From: an uncultured Lachnospiraceae bacterium
Lineage (GTDB): Bacteria; Bacillota; Clostridia; Lachnospirales; Lachnospiraceae
DNA length: 64,000 nt
Direction: 5' to 3'
NCBI GenBank assembly: GCA_910579805.1
Contig: CAJTWM010000004.1
Location: 133,891-197,890 of the forward strand
In this document: piece after piece, positions 18,031 through 24,831 of the stretch
Layout: each line of letters begins with the position of its first letter
Numbering within the stretch: the first letter of the stretch is position 1
The notes under the pieces: model-generated
What the model saw: the letters and a program-made list of their open reading frames with translations, nothing else
Databases searched by the model: none
Told to the model about the DNA's origin: nothing
Position numbers and translations under genes: made by a program

Positions 18031-18371
18031 AGCGGTTGTGGCCTTTCTGCTTTTTGCGCGGTAGGAAAGCAATTTATAAACAAACTTTAGAGCGCTGGCG
18101 CATTTAGCGAAATGTAAACGTGTCAGCACACCGGTGACGAGACAAGGCACCGGTAATTTCTATATTTATTATATACGGAATCGCATGCAGGGAAATGGTC
18201 AGAATGAAAAAAATGTATGAGGCCAATCATGGAAACGGAAGCCTTTGGGTGCGGGGCGCGGGAAGTTTTCACGGAATTATTTTTGCTTTTCCGATTTGCC
18301 TATGGTAAAATTTTTATAATAACGAAAACCATAGGTCAGGATATGGCAAAATCATTGAGAGGAAGGTTATT
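18031..18371. other. 340-bp divergent spacer between the PLP enzyme and pyrophosphatase genes
   Basis: It contains the predicted pyrophosphatase promoter at 18283-18311 on the right. The left part holds only GC-rich imperfect inverted repeats (for example AGCGCTGGCGC near 18090 and CACCGGTGACG...CACCGGT near 18128-18153). No gene and no known riboswitch is recognised. Confidence 0.5.
18283..18311 (+). promoter_or_regulatory. Promoter of the pyrophosphatase gene
   Basis: TTGCTT (18283-18288) and TAAAAT (18306-18311) are 17 bp apart, about 60 bp before the start codon. Confidence 0.45.
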
Positions 18372-20021
18372 ATGGGGATAAAAAAGAAAAGGGTGTTTGT
18401 GGTAGGGCATAAGAATCCGGATACGGATTCCATATGTTCTGCAATCTGCTATGCGAATTTGAAATCCAAACTATGCGAAGATACGGATTACATAGCCATG
18501 CGTGCGGGGCATATCAATGAAGAGACGCAGTATGTATTGGAACGTTTTGGCGTACAGCCCCCGTTATATTTAAAGGATGTCAGGACGCAGGTGCGGGATA
18601 TTGAAATACGGGAAACAGAAGGGGTTTCGCAGGATATTTCATTGAAAAAAGCATGGAATTTTATGAAGGATAAAAATGTAGCCACGCTGCCCATTACGGA
18701 AAAAAATAAGTTGACGGGACTGATCAGTATCAGCGATATTGCTACTTCTTATATGGATGTATACGACAGCAAGATTCTGGCTACGGCCAAAACGAAATAT
18801 AAGAATATTTTAGAGACATTGGACGCGGAAATGGTGGTAGGCAATGCGGAAAGATTTTTTGATAAAGGGAAAGTACTTGTTGCAGCGGCGAATCCGGATC
18901 TGATGGAAAACTATATTGCGGAGCACGATCTGGTCATATTGGGCAACCGTTATGAATCGCAGTTATGCGCCATAGAGATGAAAGCGGACTGTATTATTGT
19001 CTGCGAAGGCGCCGCCGTTTCCATGACGATTAAAAAAATGGCGGAAGAAAAGGGATGTACCGTGATCAGCACGCCGCATGATACTTATACCGTTGCAAGA
19101 CTGATCAATCAGAGTATGCCGATCTCTCATTTTATGAGAAGAGATCACCTGATCACATTTCAGATGGATGAATTTACGGATAATATCAAGGAAACTATGG
19201 CGAAAAAAAGGCACAGGGATTTCCCGGTTCTGGATAAATACGGAAATTATATCGGCATGATTTCCAGACGGAACCTCCTTAATATGTCGTTAAAAAAACT
19301 GATTCTTGTAGATCATAACGAAAAAAGTCAGGCGGTGGACGGAGTGGAGAGCGCGGAGATCTTAGAAATCATCGACCATCACCGTATCGGAAGTCTGGAG
19401 ACGATCTCGCCGGTATTTTTTCGCAATCAGCCTCTCGGATGTACGGCTACGATCATTTATCAAATGTACCGTGAAAACGGTGTGGAAATTTCACAAACGA
19501 TCGCCTCTCTGTTGTGCGCGGCGATTGTGTCGGATACGCTGATGTACCGGTCCCCTACCTGTACCGAATATGACAGACAGACGGCGGAAGAGCTTGCGAA
19601 GATCGCGGGCATAAAGGTGGAGCAGTTTGCAAGGGCAATGTTCAAGGCGGGAAGTAATTTAAAATCCAAAGAACCGGAAGAAATTTTCTTTCAGGATTTT
19701 AAGACTTTTTCCATTAACGATGTTTCCTTCGGAGTGGGACAGATCAATGCCATGACGAGAGAGGAACTTTCGGATATCAAAGAAAAGTTAAAACCGTATC
19801 TGGAAGAAGCGACAGGGAAATTAAACGTGAATATGGTTTTCTTTATGCTGACGGATATTATTAGCGAATCTACGGAATTATTGTATGTGGGCGGCAATGC
19901 GGAAGAACTGATAGAAAACGCTTTTGGGATTATGCCCGATGAGGATTCTTTCCGGCTGGAGGGCGTGATCTCAAGAAAGAAACAACTGATTCCTACGCTG
20001 ATGGCGATCATGCAGCAATAA
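18372..20021 (+). CDS. ppaC: Manganese-dependent inorganic pyrophosphatase with CBS-DRTGG insert
   Basis: This 549-residue family II pyrophosphatase hydrolyses pyrophosphate to phosphate. The DHH catalytic core is split by a regulatory insert: the N-terminal metal motif VVGHKNPDTDS (residues about 10-20), a first CBS domain (about 70-125), a DRTGG-like domain (about 130-240), a second CBS domain (about 250-300, VLDKYGNYIGMISRRNLL), then EIIDHHRIG (about 336-344) and the C-terminal DHHA2 domain. Family members of this length bind adenine nucleotides or diadenosine polyphosphates through the insert and are inhibited or activated by them. The ATG follows GAGAGGAAGGTT. Confidence 0.95.
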   Translation: MGIKKKRVFVVGHKNPDTDSICSAICYANLKSKLCEDTDYIAMRAGHINEETQYVLERFGVQPPLYLKDVRTQVRDIEIRETEGVSQDISLKKAWNFMKDKNVATLPITEKNKLTGLISISDIATSYMDVYDSKILATAKTKYKNILETLDAEMVVGNAERFFDKGKVLVAAANPDLMENYIAEHDLVILGNRYESQLCAIEMKADCIIVCEGAAVSMTIKKMAEEKGCTVISTPHDTYTVARLINQSMPISHFMRRDHLITFQMDEFTDNIKETMAKKRHRDFPVLDKYGNYIGMISRRNLLNMSLKKLILVDHNEKSQAVDGVESAEILEIIDHHRIGSLETISPVFFRNQPLGCTATIIYQMYRENGVEISQTIASLLCAAIVSDTLMYRSPTCTEYDRQTAEELAKIAGIKVEQFARAMFKAGSNLKSKEPEEIFFQDFKTFSINDVSFGVGQINAMTREELSDIKEKLKPYLEEATGKLNVNMVFFMLTDIISESTELLYVGGNAEELIENAFGIMPDEDSFRLEGVISRKKQLIPTLMAIMQQ

Positions 20022-20060
20022 TGGGAATCCGTTAAGGACATTTTTCCCGCTTATTGTTAA

Positions 20061-20106
20061 GAATTTTGATTTGTATATGTGCTGAAGCGCACAGAAGGGG
20101 GATAAG
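20061..20106 (+). repeat. Dispersed hairpin repeat, copy 2 (divergent)
   Basis: TTTTGATTTGTATATGTGC-TGAA-GCGCACAGAAGGGGGATAAG follows the layout of the other copies (TGATTTGT, hairpin, G-rich tail) with a diverged stem. It ends two bases before the TTG start of the small gene, and its G-rich tail supplies the ribosome site. Confidence 0.55.
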
Positions 20107-20107
20107 T

Positions 20108-20341
20108 TTGAAAAAAAATTTTAAAGAAAAATATCTTGCCGGTGAGATCGAATTTGAGGAGATCGACGATTACAGTTATGAGTGGGGGATCGGCGATGAT
20201 GAACGCACATTGGCGAAGTATCTTGGGCTTAACGAGGAAGAAGAGGACGCATGGGTAAGCGTCAGCGAAGAAGCGCTAAAAGAAATGCTGGATGCCCAGC
20301 GTGATTTTCTCAAGCCCGATTCTGATTTGTGTGCCCGCTAA
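20108..20341 (+). CDS. Small acidic protein of unknown function (TTG start)
   Basis: This 77-residue, strongly acidic protein starts LKKNFKEKYLAGEIEFEEID (first residue Met by initiation) and continues YSYEWGIGDDERTLAKYLGL, then a helical Glu-rich part. I recognise no domain. The TTG start is preferred because AGGGGGATAAG lies just before it and no ATG exists in the conserved-looking part; the frame is open further upstream only into the repeat. The last codons (SDLCAR) and the stop are provided by hairpin repeat copy 3, so the original C-terminus may have been changed by repeat insertion. It lies before the NYN-LOTUS gene on the same strand. Confidence 0.7.
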   Translation: MKKNFKEKYLAGEIEFEEIDDYSYEWGIGDDERTLAKYLGLNEEEEDAWVSVSEEALKEMLDAQRDFLKPDSDLCAR

Positions 20342-20361
20342 AGCGGGCGGATGGGAGCTGG
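20317..20361 (+). repeat. Dispersed hairpin repeat, copy 3
   Basis: CGATTCTGATTTGTGTGCCCGC-TAAA-GCGGGCGGATGGGAGCTGG matches copies 1 and 4 apart from a few bases but lacks the upstream GTGAAATT palindrome. The TAA stop codon of the small gene lies in the loop. It ends about 28 bp before the NYN-LOTUS gene. Confidence 0.8.
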
Positions 20362-20388
20362 AAAGAAGCCACAGAAATGGAGTAAAAA

Positions 20389-21390
20389 ATGGAAGATAAG
20401 AAGTTTGCAATATTGATTGATTCGGATAATATTTCATCCAAATATATTTCTGCAGTCATGGATGAAATGACAAGACACGGGATCGCCACTTACAGGAGAA
20501 TATACGGGGATTGGACAAGCACGCAGGCGAAAAGCTGGAAAAGCCAGCTTGCTGAAAATTCTATTACCCCGATCCAGCAATTCAGTAATACGGTCGGCAA
20601 AAATTCCACGGATTCGGCCCTGATCATAGATGCTATGGATATTTTGTATACCGGGAATGTAGACGGTTTTTGTATCGTGTCGAGCGACGGTGATTTTACC
20701 CGGCTGGCCAGCAGGCTGAGGGAATCAGGAATGATGGTGGTCGGTATGGGAGAGGAAAAGACGCCCCGCTCTTTCAGAGCCGCGTGTTCCAAGTTTACCG
20801 TATTGGAAAACCTGATCGATACGGATGAAGAAGAGCTGCAGACGGAATCGGCGGAAGTAAAAGAAGATAAGATCAAGAAAAACGCGTCTAAAAACGAAAA
20901 TGGCAGAAAAGAATCCACAGTTATCAGTAAAGATGTGATAGAAAATGTGATCCTTGGGATCATTACCGAGAATGAAAATAAAGATAAAGAAACAGGACTT
21001 GGGGAGATAGGCAGCCGTTTGGTAAATAAATACCCGGATTTTGACGTCAGGAATTACGGCTACAGTCTGCTTTCCAAATTCTTAGAAGAAGTTCCGAGTC
21101 TGGAACTGATCAAAGAGAATACGAGGATCAATGTCAGGATCAAAGCGAATAAAGAATCGAAGGACGAGATCGTCGGTTATGTAAGAAAACTGGTTACAGG
21201 CGCCGGAGCAAAAGGAATCGGCGTGAGCGAGATCAGTAATAAAGTACATGAGAAGTATACCCGCTTTAACATGAAGGATTACGGATATTCCAAATTTACT
21301 AAGTTTTTACAGGATATTGAAGGATTGGAACTATACGAAGACGGGAATAACCGGAAAAGATGCGGTATGAGGCCGGAAGGCAGCCGCTAA
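20389..21390 (+). CDS. NYN (PIN-like) RNase domain protein with two OST-HTH/LOTUS domains
   Basis: This 333-residue protein has an N-terminal NYN domain (residues about 1-150): KFAILIDSDNIS, TDSALIIDAMDIL and GFCIVSSDGDFTRLASRLRESG carry the acidic residues of the PIN-like nuclease fold and are typical of LabA/DUF88 proteins. A charged linker (about 150-180) leads to two OST-HTH/LOTUS domains: VILGIITENENKDKETGLGE...NYGYSLLSKFLEE and VRKLVTGAGAKGIGVSEISN...DYGYSKFTKFLQD. LOTUS domains bind RNA (G-rich or structured) in studied cases. A role in RNA turnover is the natural inference; the target is unknown. The ATG follows AATGGAGTAAAAA, just downstream of hairpin repeat copy 3. Confidence 0.92.
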   Translation: MEDKKFAILIDSDNISSKYISAVMDEMTRHGIATYRRIYGDWTSTQAKSWKSQLAENSITPIQQFSNTVGKNSTDSALIIDAMDILYTGNVDGFCIVSSDGDFTRLASRLRESGMMVVGMGEEKTPRSFRAACSKFTVLENLIDTDEEELQTESAEVKEDKIKKNASKNENGRKESTVISKDVIENVILGIITENENKDKETGLGEIGSRLVNKYPDFDVRNYGYSLLSKFLEEVPSLELIKENTRINVRIKANKESKDEIVGYVRKLVTGAGAKGIGVSEISNKVHEKYTRFNMKDYGYSKFTKFLQDIEGLELYEDGNNRKRCGMRPEGSR

Positions 21391-21395
21391 ATAGC

Positions 21396-21463
21396 GTGAA
21401 ATTAAAATTTCACGATCCTGATTTGTCTGCCTGCCGAAGCGGGCAGGCGGGAGTTAGCATGAG
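21396..21463 (+). repeat. Dispersed hairpin repeat, copy 4
   Basis: GTGAAATT-AAA-ATTTCAC, CGATCCTGATTTGT, an 8-pair hairpin CTGCCTGC-CGAA-GCGGGCAG, then GCGGGAGTTAGCATGAG. It has the same two-part structure as copy 1 and lies between the NYN-LOTUS and HD genes, 25 bp before the latter. Confidence 0.8.
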
Positions 21464-21487
21464 ATATAAAAAGGGAGTAAAGAAAGC

Positions 21488-22174
21488 ATGAAACGGGAAG
21501 ATTATTTGTTATTTGAAGATCATATGCTTTCCTGTATGGGCGACAGCGCCCATGACAAGGAGCATATTTACCGGGTGCTATATATGGCGCTGGATATTGC
21601 AAGAACAGAGAAAAACGTAGATTATGACGTACTGATCTGTGCATGTTTACTGCACGATATAGGGAGAAAGGAACAGTTTGAAGATCCGGGGTTATGTCAT
21701 GCGAGAGTAGGAGCGGATAAGGCGTATTGCTTTTTGACGGAGAACGGTTTTTCAGAAGAGTTTGCAAAACGTGTTTCGGAATGTATCCGCACCCATAGGT
21801 TCAGGCAGGAGGAGCAGCCGGAAAGTATCGAAGCTAAGATTTTATTTGACGCCGATAAAATCGACGTGACGGGTGCAATCGGGATCGCAAGGACGCTGGT
21901 CTACAAAGGGCAGATCGGAGAACCTCTTTACTCCGTGTCCGGAGACGGGGATGTATTGGACGGAACAGAGGAAAAAATGCCTTCTTTTTTTCAGGAATAT
22001 AAGTATAAACTGGAAAATATCTATACCTGTTTTTATACGGCGAAGGGAGAAGAAACGGCGAGAGCAAGGCAGGCGGCAGCGGCAGCGTTTTACGATAGTA
22101 TGCTGCGGGAAGTCAAAGAACCGTACGAATGCGGTAAGGAATATCTGGACGGGATACTAGTGCCTCGTTCATAA
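21488..22174 (+). CDS. HD-domain phosphohydrolase
   Basis: This 228-residue protein is an HD-superfamily hydrolase. Metal ligands are visible in the N-terminal DSAHDKEHIYRVL (first His), CLLHDIGRKEQ (HD pair near residue 59) and FDADKIDV (Asp near residue 122), the pattern of YpgQ/YedJ-like enzymes, some of which hydrolyse nucleoside triphosphates. The substrate cannot be read from sequence. The ATG follows AAAGGGAGTAAAGAAAGC. It is the last gene of a co-directional set that begins with the pyrophosphatase; a hairpin follows the stop. Confidence 0.88.
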   Translation: MKREDYLLFEDHMLSCMGDSAHDKEHIYRVLYMALDIARTEKNVDYDVLICACLLHDIGRKEQFEDPGLCHARVGADKAYCFLTENGFSEEFAKRVSECIRTHRFRQEEQPESIEAKILFDADKIDVTGAIGIARTLVYKGQIGEPLYSVSGDGDVLDGTEEKMPSFFQEYKYKLENIYTCFYTAKGEETARARQAAAAAFYDSMLREVKEPYECGKEYLDGILVPRS

Positions 22175-22182
22175 CGGCTTAT

Positions 22183-22237
22183 AAGAAAAAAATAGATCTG
22201 TGAGGCTGCGGGAAAAAATATCCGCAGCCTCACAGAT
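22183..22237 (-). terminator. Terminator of queT
   Basis: ATCTGTGAGGCTGCGG (22196-22211) pairs perfectly over 16 bp with CCGCAGCCTCACAGAT (22222-22237). Read on the minus strand it is followed by CTATTTTTTTCTT, a good U-tract, so it ends queT; it may also slow transcription from the left. Confidence 0.88.
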
Positions 22238-22250
22238 TAAAAGTTATGGG

Positions 22251-22775
22251 TCATATTTTAAAAATCCGGTTGGCGTACTTTTGCAGAGAAAACAGAAGTA
22301 TCATTCCAAGAATGCCGCAAGAGATCACTTCGCCGATTCCCACTGTGAGCATAAAGTAAGGAATGGAACCTTCGAAACGATACACATATGCAAGTACAAA
22401 AGGTACGATAATTGTATTTGCAACAATCGGCGGCAGAGGCGTAAGCCATTTGTATTTACGCAGCGCGTAAGCGCCGCAGGCGCCGATAAGGGTTGCGAGA
22501 CTTCCAAATACTACGTCAAGGGGCATGCAGCCGGTTAAAATATTGCTGAGCATACAGCCTACAAATAATCCGGGAATAGCCGCCGGCGTAAAAAAAGGAA
22601 GAATGGTGAGCGCTTCTGAAAAACGGACCTGAATTGCATAATTGGCAAGTCCAAAGGCGTTGGCAATAAAAGTAAGCACAACGTAGAGGGCGGCAATCAT
22701 GGCCGCCTGCGCGATAAAGAGCGCGCGAGGATGGGCGATATGAGCAGAAATCGCCTGTGTGTTTTGTGTTTTCAT
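22251..22775 (-). CDS. queT: QueT-family ECF transporter S component, queuosine-precursor uptake
   Basis: This 174-residue integral membrane protein has about five to six helices and the QueT-family pattern (LYVVLTFIANAFGLANYAIQ, RFSEALTILPFFTPAAIPGL, CMPLDVVFGSLATLIGA). QueT is the substrate-binding S component of an energy-coupling-factor transporter for a 7-deazaguanine precursor of queuosine such as preQ1; it needs the shared EcfA/EcfT module encoded elsewhere. The function is supported by a preQ1-I riboswitch directly in front of the gene and a consensus promoter before it. The ATG is preceded by AAAGGAG, which is part of the riboswitch pseudoknot. Confidence 0.95.
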   Translation of the reverse strand: MKTQNTQAISAHIAHPRALFIAQAAMIAALYVVLTFIANAFGLANYAIQVRFSEALTILPFFTPAAIPGLFVGCMLSNILTGCMPLDVVFGSLATLIGACGAYALRKYKWLTPLPPIVANTIIVPFVLAYVYRFEGSIPYFMLTVGIGEVISCGILGMILLFSLQKYANRIFKI

Positions 22776-22781
22776 ATTTTG

Positions 22782-22826
22782 TCTCCTTTAGTTTTGTTTT
22801 TCGTCAGGAAGGTCTCGAACTGACGT
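22782..22826 (-). promoter_or_regulatory. preQ1-I riboswitch of queT
   Basis: On the minus strand a 6-pair stem CGTCAG/CTGACG closes a 12-nt loop TTCGAGACCTTC, followed by the A-rich tail AAAAACAAAACTAAAGG. Loop bases CCTT can pair with AAGG of the ribosome site, giving the compact pseudoknot of preQ1-I aptamers (same loop length and TTC...C frame as the Bacillus example). Ligand binding would hide AAGGAG and repress translation. Confidence 0.82.
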
Positions 22827-22871
22827 TATATTTTGGAAAAAACATGGATTTATGAAATTTTCCGAGAATTT

Positions 22872-22899
22872 ATTATAAAGGAAAAATAAGAAATGTCAA
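22872..22899 (-). promoter_or_regulatory. Promoter of queT
   Basis: On the minus strand TTGACA (22899-22894) and TATAAT (22877-22872) with a 16-bp spacer: a consensus vegetative promoter about 45 bases before the riboswitch. Confidence 0.8.
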
Positions 22900-22965
22900 G
22901 CCCTGATTCCGTTTTTGATCCACAATAAGGATAAGAATTTCCTTAACAAGATTTCCGGATGAGTC

Positions 22966-22994
22966 TTGACAGAGCGCAAGCGCTGTGATAATGT
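22966..22994 (+). promoter_or_regulatory. Promoter of the aspS leader with embedded palindrome
   Basis: TTGACA at 22966-22971 is followed by GATAAT at 22987-22992 (15-bp spacer) or TAATGT at 22989-22994 (17 bp). The spacer contains the 12-bp palindrome AGCGC-AA-GCGCT (22973-22984), which could be a repressor site. It is the only promoter-like signal before the leader peptide of aspS. Confidence 0.6.
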
Positions 22995-23044
22995 ATGAAA
23001 AACTACGAACAAGAATGATGATGTTTCATTTGGGAGAGAAGATT

Positions 23045-23092
23045 ATGAATCAGCTTATTTTTGTAAAGCTGAATAGGGACGACGATAGATAG
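23045..23092 (+). CDS. Leader peptide with three Asp codons upstream of aspS
   Basis: A 15-residue reading frame, MNQLIFVKLNRDDDR, begins with ATG after TTGGGAGAGAAGATT (a good ribosome site) and ends with TAG at 23090. It contains three consecutive Asp codons (GAC GAC GAT) three to five codons before the stop, and the first arm of a hairpin starts one base after the stop begins. The downstream gene is aspartyl-tRNA synthetase. This is the arrangement expected of a ribosome-mediated attenuator that senses charged tRNA-Asp. The peptide itself is unlikely to have another role. No homologous example is known to me. Confidence 0.72.
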   Translation: MNQLIFVKLNRDDDR

Positions 23093-23145
23093 CGCTTGTA
23101 GCTGTGTATATCACAGGTACAAGCGCTGAAAGCGTTGTGCCTGTG
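23091..23145 (+). promoter_or_regulatory. Alternative hairpins of the aspS attenuator
   Basis: Segment 1 (23091-23106, AGCGCTTGT..CTGTG) pairs with segment 2 (23112-23127, CACAG..ACAAGCGCT) as a 14-pair stem. Segment 3 (23131-23145, AGCGTTGTGCCTGTG) can pair with the same segment 2. A ribosome waiting at the Asp codons would cover segment 1 and favour the 2:3 pairing. Confidence 0.65.
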
Positions 23146-23195
23146 TGGAATTTCCGGCGCTCTGCCGTGGGCGGAGAATCGCTGCAGGAATAAAG

Positions 23196-23249
23196 AAAGA
23201 GCCACATTGGTAAACGGAGGATTTACTTTTGCGGCTCTTTTTTTATTTT
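23196..23249 (+). terminator. Terminator in the aspS leader
   Basis: AAAGAGCC (23196-23203) pairs with GGCTCTTT (23233-23240), with an inner GTAAA/TTTAC stem, followed by TTTTATTTT. It lies 180 bp before aspS, so it would stop transcription in the leader unless antitermination occurs. Confidence 0.75.
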
Positions 23250-23353
23250 GCTTTGCGGTATTTATTTTGTATGTGAAAGGTTGTGGTGACATGGGACATA
23301 AAGACGATGTCCGCACGGATTTGGGGAATGAATTTTCAAAACACTAGTATGTA

Positions 23354-23383
23354 CCCGTCATAGGCTCTATAGACGGTATGACG
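23354..23383 (+). other. Small hairpin before aspS
   Basis: CCGTCAT and ATGACGG form a 7-pair stem around a 16-nt loop about 45 bases before the aspS start codon. Between the terminator (ends 23249) and aspS nothing else is seen; no T-box signature is present. Confidence 0.4.
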
Positions 23384-23428
23384 GAAAGGAAAAATAATGT
23401 TTAGTAACAAAACGGAGGGAAACAGGAC

Positions 23429-24754
23429 ATGAAGCAGATCCTAGGGAATTTAGAAAATAAAACGACGGAACCGGAGGAGCTTAAAAACCATTTGGGGGAA
23501 GAAGTACGGATTCACGGAAGCATATATAAAATCAGAAAGATGCGGGATTTTTCCTTTGTACTTTTACGCACCGGACGGGATATCCTGCAATGTATTTATA
23601 TGCCGCAGACCGCAGGATTTCCGGAGGAAGAACTGAAAGAAGAAAGCTGTGTGACCGTAACGGCTCAGGTAATAGAAGAAGCACGGTCGAAATCAGGATA
23701 CGACCTGCAGATGACGGCGCTGGAAGTATTGTCTGAACCGAAAGAAAAATCTCCGATCGTGATCAACAATAAATTAGTAGATACCTCAATAGAAAATCTA
23801 TTAAATTACAGACCTGTCACATTAAGGAACGAAAAGCAAAGGGCAATTTTTAAACTTCAGGAAGGGATCTGCAATGGATTCAGGCAGTTTCTGTTAAAAG
23901 AACGTTTTACAGAGATCCATACGCCCAAGATCGTGCAGGCGGGGGCCGAAGGGGGAGCTAATATTTTCAGGCTGGATTATTTTGGAAAAGAGGCTTATCT
24001 TGCCCAAAGCCCGCAATTTTATAAACAGATGATGGTTGGCGTTTTTGAACGGGTCTTTGAGATCGCACCGGTGTTCCGTGCGGAAAAGCATGATACTTCA
24101 AGGCATTTGAATGAATATACCGGCGTAGACTTTGAAATGGGCTATATCGAAAGCTTTGAGGACATTATGGAAATGGAAACGAAAATGATCCGGTCGGCTT
24201 TCGCCTATTTGGAGGAGAACTATCAAAAAGAACTGGAGCTTTTGAAAGTAGATCTGCCTGAAGCAGAAGCGATTCCGGCAATACGGTTTACAGAGGCGAA
24301 GGAGGCGGTGGCAAAAGAATACCGGCGCACCATAAAAGATTATGAGGATTTTGAACCGGAAGAGGAAAAATTACTGTGCGAGTATATACGGAAAAAGACT
24401 GGAAGCGAATTTGTATTCGTCACCCATTATCCAAGTAAAAAAAGACCTTTTTATACGATGGAGAGCAGTGAAAACAAAAAGGAAACGGAAAGCTTCGATC
24501 TGCTTTTCCGGGGATTGGAAGTTACGACCGGAGGGCAGCGTATCCATTCCTTTGACGAACAGGTAAAAAAGATGGAACAGAGGGGAATGAATACGGAACT
24601 TTTTGAAAGCTATCTTCTCATGCATAAATGCGGAATGCCTCCTCACGGCGGGCTGGGGCTGGGATTGGAACGGTTTACGAGCAAGCTTCTTTTACAGGAT
24701 AACGTCAGATATTCCACACTGTTCCCAAGGGATATCAATCGGGTGGCTCCATAA
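23429..24754 (+). CDS. aspS: Aspartyl-tRNA synthetase, archaeal (possibly non-discriminating) type
   Basis: This 441-residue class IIb synthetase attaches Asp to tRNA-Asp. It has an N-terminal OB-fold anticodon-binding domain (about 20-105) and the catalytic core: motif 2 AEKHDTSRHLNEYTGVDFEMG (near residue 218; shown here in part as FRAEKHDTSRHLNEY), the AEGGANIFRLDYFGKEAYL flipping-loop region and motif 3 GGLGLGLERF (near 410). The length, about 440, and the lack of the long GAD insertion mark the archaeal/eukaryotic type, not the 590-residue bacterial type. Many such enzymes also aspartylate tRNA-Asn for the amidotransferase route; that cannot be decided here. It lies behind a leader peptide with Asp codons and an attenuator-like structure. 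Confidence 0.93.
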   Translation: MKQILGNLENKTTEPEELKNHLGEEVRIHGSIYKIRKMRDFSFVLLRTGRDILQCIYMPQTAGFPEEELKEESCVTVTAQVIEEARSKSGYDLQMTALEVLSEPKEKSPIVINNKLVDTSIENLLNYRPVTLRNEKQRAIFKLQEGICNGFRQFLLKERFTEIHTPKIVQAGAEGGANIFRLDYFGKEAYLAQSPQFYKQMMVGVFERVFEIAPVFRAEKHDTSRHLNEYTGVDFEMGYIESFEDIMEMETKMIRSAFAYLEENYQKELELLKVDLPEAEAIPAIRFTEAKEAVAKEYRRTIKDYEDFEPEEEKLLCEYIRKKTGSEFVFVTHYPSKKRPFYTMESSENKKETESFDLLFRGLEVTTGGQRIHSFDEQVKKMEQRGMNTELFESYLLMHKCGMPPHGGLGLGLERFTSKLLLQDNVRYSTLFPRDINRVAP

Positions 24755-24756
24755 AC

Positions 24757-24785
24757 TTGTACTTAGCAGCCTTATCTGCTATAAT
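24757..24785 (+). promoter_or_regulatory. Promoter of the solute-binding lipoprotein gene
   Basis: TTGTAC (24757-24762) and TATAAT (24780-24785), 17-bp spacer, starting two bases after the aspS stop. It excludes a translation start upstream of about 24792. Confidence 0.75.
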
Positions 24786-24831
24786 AAATTCGGTGTCTGT
24801 GCGGAAAAAAAGTAAAATTCGGAGGATCAGG

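Noticed and set aside
18031..18150. 40-residue N-terminal extension of the PLP enzyme
   Set aside because: The family N-terminus begins at MITHTDHFHGSDLEK; the extension is basic and low in similarity to the family.
18031..18200. Cobalamin riboswitch before the CobD-like gene
   Set aside because: No GCCACTG-type box is present on the minus strand, and no cobalamin genes are adjacent.
23135..23347. A 70-codon frame with a hydrophobic stretch overlapping the aspS leader terminator
   Set aside because: It starts with TTG without a ribosome site, its hydrophobic part is encoded by the terminator's T-tract, and it conflicts with the attenuator structure.
22993..23428. T-box riboswitch before aspS
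   Set aside because: The conserved T-box sequence (AGGGTGGNACCGCG) and specifier-loop layout are absent; a leader peptide with Asp codons explains the region better.
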